64,000 nucleotides of DNA from NCBI GenBank assembly GCA_963978545.1, contig OZ021726.1, forward strand, positions 54,791,959 through 54,855,958, in the 5' to 3' direction. The position numbers were made by a program, and so were the translations under genes. The notes beneath the pieces are model-generated. The model did not search any database. It saw nothing but the letters and a program-made list of their open reading frames with translations, and was not told where the DNA came from. Shown piece after piece: positions 60,644-64,000 of the stretch (the stretch's first letter is position 1; every line of letters begins with the position of its first letter). This DNA is from Linyphia triangularis (lineage: Eukaryota > Arthropoda > Arachnida > Araneae > Linyphiidae).

Positions 60644-60902
60644 CCTATATATAACTCTGAATTGGATATTTTATTTGGTCAAAATATTCTTAAAACTTTT
60701 CTTAAGCACTTAGTTTGGAATGCATTAGCTTTAATTCTCTTGCAGTTTTGTGATTTTCAAAGTTTCACTGCCATATAGTAAAATTGATTTTACTATTGCA
60801 TTATAAATTTTTAATATTAGAGAAAAGTTTAAGTTAGACGTTTCCCATACTTTAAAAAGCATTCTAAAAGCCTTTTGTACCTTTTTAATATCCTACATTT
60901 GT
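60644..60902 (-). pseudogene. Inverted near-identical copy of the 49.8 kb reverse transcriptase fragment
   Basis: The reverse complement of this 259-bp segment matches 49841-50099 over its whole length with one difference found by eye (G at 50002 against A). It carries the same frameshifts and stops in NAIVKSILLYGSET...KVLRIF. Identity starts at ACAAATGTAGG and ends at TATATAGG in both copies, and the flanks are unrelated. No target duplication or poly(A) is seen at the joints. Confidence 0.93.
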
Positions 60903-61559
60903 ATGTAAATTTATCCAGTGAGTTGAGCTCAAAGATTAAACAGAAATAACTAATATAAATGTATGGAAATATAACCTTAATATAAACATAAATCCTTTCA
61001 CATTTTTCCTAACAAGGAAATATGAAAGTATGTTACGAACAACGAATCCCCCAAAGAAACTCTAAAAACGTTTTTTACGAAATAATGATCCATGTCAAAC
61101 ATCAGTCAAAGAAAAGAAAATCGTTCGACTGCAACCACTTTTGAAAGGACCAAAATAAATATTTATATCATAATAGCTGCAATCGCAAAACATTCCTACC
61201 AGTAAATATTGCTTTTGTCACAAGAGAACAGATTTCAAATTTATTACTATGTATGACTGTGACAAACATTTCTTCCTCTGAAGTAAATGGACAAGGTTAG
61301 ATGGTAGAACACAAGGCTAACTCATAGTTTATCGCTTCCAAAATTTGTGACGTCACAAGACAAACGCTACAATGGCGAGGAACAACAGATCATGTATGTA
61401 ATATCAGTAGTGTCACTTTTTTTTGGATGGTAAAAAGTTTAAGTTGCGGCTTATAATGCCGAGTCAAAGTTTTGAAATTGAATAATTGGAACTTCCCTAA
61501 AAAAAATTGCTAACTACTGGATTCGAGACTCATATCAAACATTTTCTATCCTCCTTAGA
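60903..61559. other. AT-rich non-coding DNA with a CRE-like palindrome
   Basis: A perfect 14-bp palindrome, TTGTGACGTCACAA (61345-61358), contains the CREB/ATF consensus TGACGTCA. No promoter or gene can be tied to it. Confidence 0.45.
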
Positions 61560-62160
61560 AATACTGTTGATTTGTGTCATTTACCGTTTTTATATTTCCA
61601 CCATTCGTTTAGAAAAAATGGCCAGTTTGGCGATATTTTTTGCAATAATTGTAATATAGTTGTTGGTTTTTTTTTTTTGTTTTTTTTAAAGGGTTTTTCG
61701 ATAATTCTTATATTATCCTTTCTTATAAGTGATACTGAGAAGAGGATAAAAAACGATCGTTGATAAGCTATGTTCATACAAAGAGAACTCTGTGTTGAAG
61801 GCATTCGTTTTCAACTGTTTACGCCATTAAAGCATTTTTTTGGGGGGGAAATTACGCAGGTGGGGATATTTAGAACACCTTAAGAGGCATTACCACAGCG
61901 ATTTGATCAAAATCGTTAGAGCCGTTTTTTAGCAATCCTTGAAAAACATGATTTTTTCAATAGCAACTACCTTATGCGCATGCGCGATTTTGAGAAAATA
62001 GAGTACCTTAATGGTAGATCCTCGAGCCACAAACAATTAGCACACCATATTTGAACATCGTAGGTCAATTTTTTCGGTCAATTTGTTATGCTGACCAAGC
62101 ACACACAGACACACATTTTTTATAGATAACTTTTTTGAAATCAAGATGTTCGAAAACGTG
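61560..62160 (+). repeat. Dispersed repeat family, copy 3
   Basis: Landmarks shared with copy 1 in the same order are TGTCATTTACCG (about 61575), ATTATCCTTTCTTATAAGTG (about 61712), AGGCATTACCACAGCGATTT (about 61888), GATCAAAATCGTTAGA, CTACCTTATGCGCATG (about 61965) and ACACACAGACACACA (about 62100). The differences are numerous, so the copies are old. G- and A-runs have grown inside this one (61839, 62170). The overlapping 61572-61763 (+) and 61577-61804 (-) frames are chance. Confidence 0.7.
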
Positions 62161-63390
62161 GAGAAATGCAAAAAAAAAAATCTTTTTTTTTTTTTTTTTT
62201 TTAATACTGAATACTATACTTTCATTACCCTATGTATTACATATGGGTAATTTAAAGTAAAAAGGTGACAATAAATGTACAATTTTGAAAACTCTGCCCT
62301 GATCTAGATCTCCATCCTACCTTGCTGATTTTAAATTACCCAATTCTCTAACCGGGAAAGTATGAGGTAAGGTTTATCCTCTCCTCTAACCTTATGAGGT
62401 GGGTTCGCCCACTTTGACAAGATCTCTGAGTAAAAATCACTAAAATTAAAAAAGAAACGCGAGAATTCAACCATCTTGATTTATATTGTGCGTGTGTGAA
62501 AAGTCTCGAGTTTCAACCCCCGAGGGAAGCGATGTGGAAAAAGCATCTTCCTGATGATAAATGCGTGATTTTGTAAGCGCAAAAGTATCCTTAGCGTCAT
62601 CTTCCGGAGACAAATGTTAAACGTGGCATAGATAAGTTTTCTTATTTGACATTCGGTGGTTTCTTTCGTCGCTTCGCATTACGCAGGGGAAGGCTGTGTT
62701 AAGATTCATGGTTGAAGTTAGAACAATTTATTTTCATATTTCTTATGTCTGTTTCTGGGTTTGAGGGTTATATCTTTTACGGAATCAGAATGAGTTACTT
62801 AACCCATTAGTTATCAAACAGGACCTGTATATGTTTTTAAACTCATGGATCATTTGGTTTGGTGTCAAAATAAACATAAAAGTTTTGTAAGTACAGTTCG
62901 GGTGCTATATATCATGGAACACTTTGTCTGAGCCATATACAATCAGACTGCAAAACACAATCAACAAAGGAATTTTTTTTCTCGGCTAACAAGCTCGGAA
63001 TTACAGGAAATGTGAAGGTTTTGAAACCGTCCACTTCATTTGTTTGTAGCCCTTCACCTTCATCTGACTACACGTTGATAACAAAAACCTTATAAGAATA
63101 AAAAATTCTGTAGTGTGATACCAATCTCAAAAAGAGTAAGAGATTGTTACACTTCTTCTTTAAACTTACATCTCAAAAGACACCGTCAAATGGAGTTGCA
63201 GTATAAGAAGAAACATTCCTATGTTTACTCAAATTGCTTTCGATGTTTCTTAAAAATACAAAGAACGATAAATATCCTTTTAAAGTTTAAAAAGTTCTAG
63301 TTTCAATAAAAGTTTTAAATTTCAAGAAAACTAGTCAAAAGTTATTTTCGTATAAAATTTCTTGACATCATAAGAATGTAATATGTAGAA
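62161..63390. other. Non-coding DNA with a less AT-biased stretch at 62400-62700
   Basis: A T/A run (62187-62202) follows the repeat. The stretch 62400-62700 has balanced composition and no simple repeats, and might be a conserved non-coding element. The frame at 63115-63300 (+) is unrecognised. Confidence 0.45.
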
Positions 63391-63870
63391 TAATATCTTC
63401 CTAAAAAACAACTAGACGTTGTAAAAAAAACCGCCAAGTCAGCCAGAAAAAGTTATGAAATCTAATGTTTGCCACCAAGCGGCCGCGTTTAGTTTCTTTG
63501 GGGTACTTGTACACAATGAACTAAATTGTGATTATCAAAGGGGATAAGCATATGCAATCAGTACCTGGCAGGCTACTACATTTATTTCGGATTAATCTCT
63601 TTTCATTTGCTTCAGCTACTTTTCACTCATTACACTGAATTGAGATTAATTCTATAAAAACTGTAGCCTACTAAGTACTGATTGCCTATGCTTATCCCCC
63701 CCACCCCTCCCTAATAATCACAATTTAGTTCATTCTGTACAAGTACTCCAAAGAAACTAAACGCGGCCGCAAGGCGGCAAATATTCGCTTTCAGAACATT
63801 TTCTGGCTGACTTGGCGTTTGTTTTTTTTTTGGTTTTTTTACAACGTCTAGGGTTTTTTTGGATATTGGG
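63391..63870. mobile_element. Long palindromic MITE at the window end
   Basis: The left arm (about 63391-63590) and right arm (about 63665-63870) are inverted copies. Shared landmarks are CTAGACGTTGTAAAAAAA, CGCCAAGTCAGCCAGAAAA, GCGGCCGCGTTTAGTTTCTT, AATGAACTAAATTGTGATTA and CAATCAGTAC. The centre continues the symmetry weakly with ATTAATCTC / GAGATTAAT. Homopolymer runs (T9-T10, C8) have expanded in the right arm. There is no transposase frame and no clean target duplication. The superfamily is unknown. The minus-strand frame at 63711-63956 overlaps it and is not a gene. Confidence 0.8.
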
Positions 63871-64000
63871 GGGTGTGGGGGGGAGATATTAATTCTTTTT
63901 GTACAGTTTGTTAACTTAACTGCAGTCGAGCCCGGCTTTCCATTAAGCTTTCTCAATAAATAACCATCCCTTAAAAATTTGCCAAGGTGTTCAGTTACTC
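63871..64000. other. Window end, non-coding
   Basis: Short unassigned sequence after the palindromic element, starting in a G-rich run (GGGGGGTGTGGGGGGG, about 63867-63883). Confidence 0.4.

Overview
The window reads as nuclear DNA from an arthropod, most likely a spider or another chelicerate. That assignment is inference. It rests on the strong AT bias, long homopolymer and (TTTA)n tracts, tRNA-derived SINEs, and decayed copies of a Tc1 family, a mariner-like family, a Helitron and a non-LTR retrotransposon of kinds common in arachnid genomes. No complete host protein-coding gene is visible. Nearly every open frame is short, AT-driven, or lies inside a repeat, so the window is best read as one very long intron or an intergenic interval. 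The only hint of a host gene is one candidate 63-nt internal exon at 38919-38981 on the + strand, with good splice signals on both sides.

Layout. From 1 to 13.8 kb the DNA is plain AT-rich sequence with a small MITE (5378-5769), a possible TIR element (9728-10143) and a 31-bp minisatellite (12510-12675). At 13.8-14.6 kb lies a decayed, internally deleted copy of a repetitive arthropod ORF family that has no accepted name. From 16 to 22 kb there is a 250-bp (TTTA)n tract, a non-LTR reverse transcriptase fragment with a mutated YADD box, a diverged 337-bp tandem duplication, and a palindromic fold-back mariner-like element (21354-22072). From 23.6 to 32 kb there is a 170-bp pyrimidine-rich tandem array, a hAT MITE with a SINE nested in it (29679-30085), and a 124-bp tandem array. 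At 33078-34022 sits a solo LTR with an exact 4-bp target duplication.

From 38.5 to 47.8 kb come a 30-bp array, the candidate exon, a second (TTTA)n tract, a diverged 42-bp array, a palindromic MITE with TTA target duplication (42505-43160), related fragments near 47 kb, and a SINE head. From 49.8 to 62.2 kb lie a 259-bp reverse transcriptase fragment repeated almost identically in inverted orientation 10.5 kb away, a SINE with a perfect 13-bp target duplication, a loopless 31-bp-arm hairpin, three copies of an unnamed dispersed repeat, a truncated Tc1 transposon, and a Helitron relic with PIF1-like helicase remains and a 3' hairpin. The window ends in another long palindromic element (about 63391-63870).

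No functional system of cooperating genes is visible. The strongest signals are structural: an excess of long inverted repeats of several origins, and a very young inverted duplication of an already dead retroelement fragment. All identifications were made by eye from the sequence and recalled family features. Coordinates of diverged repeats are approximate.
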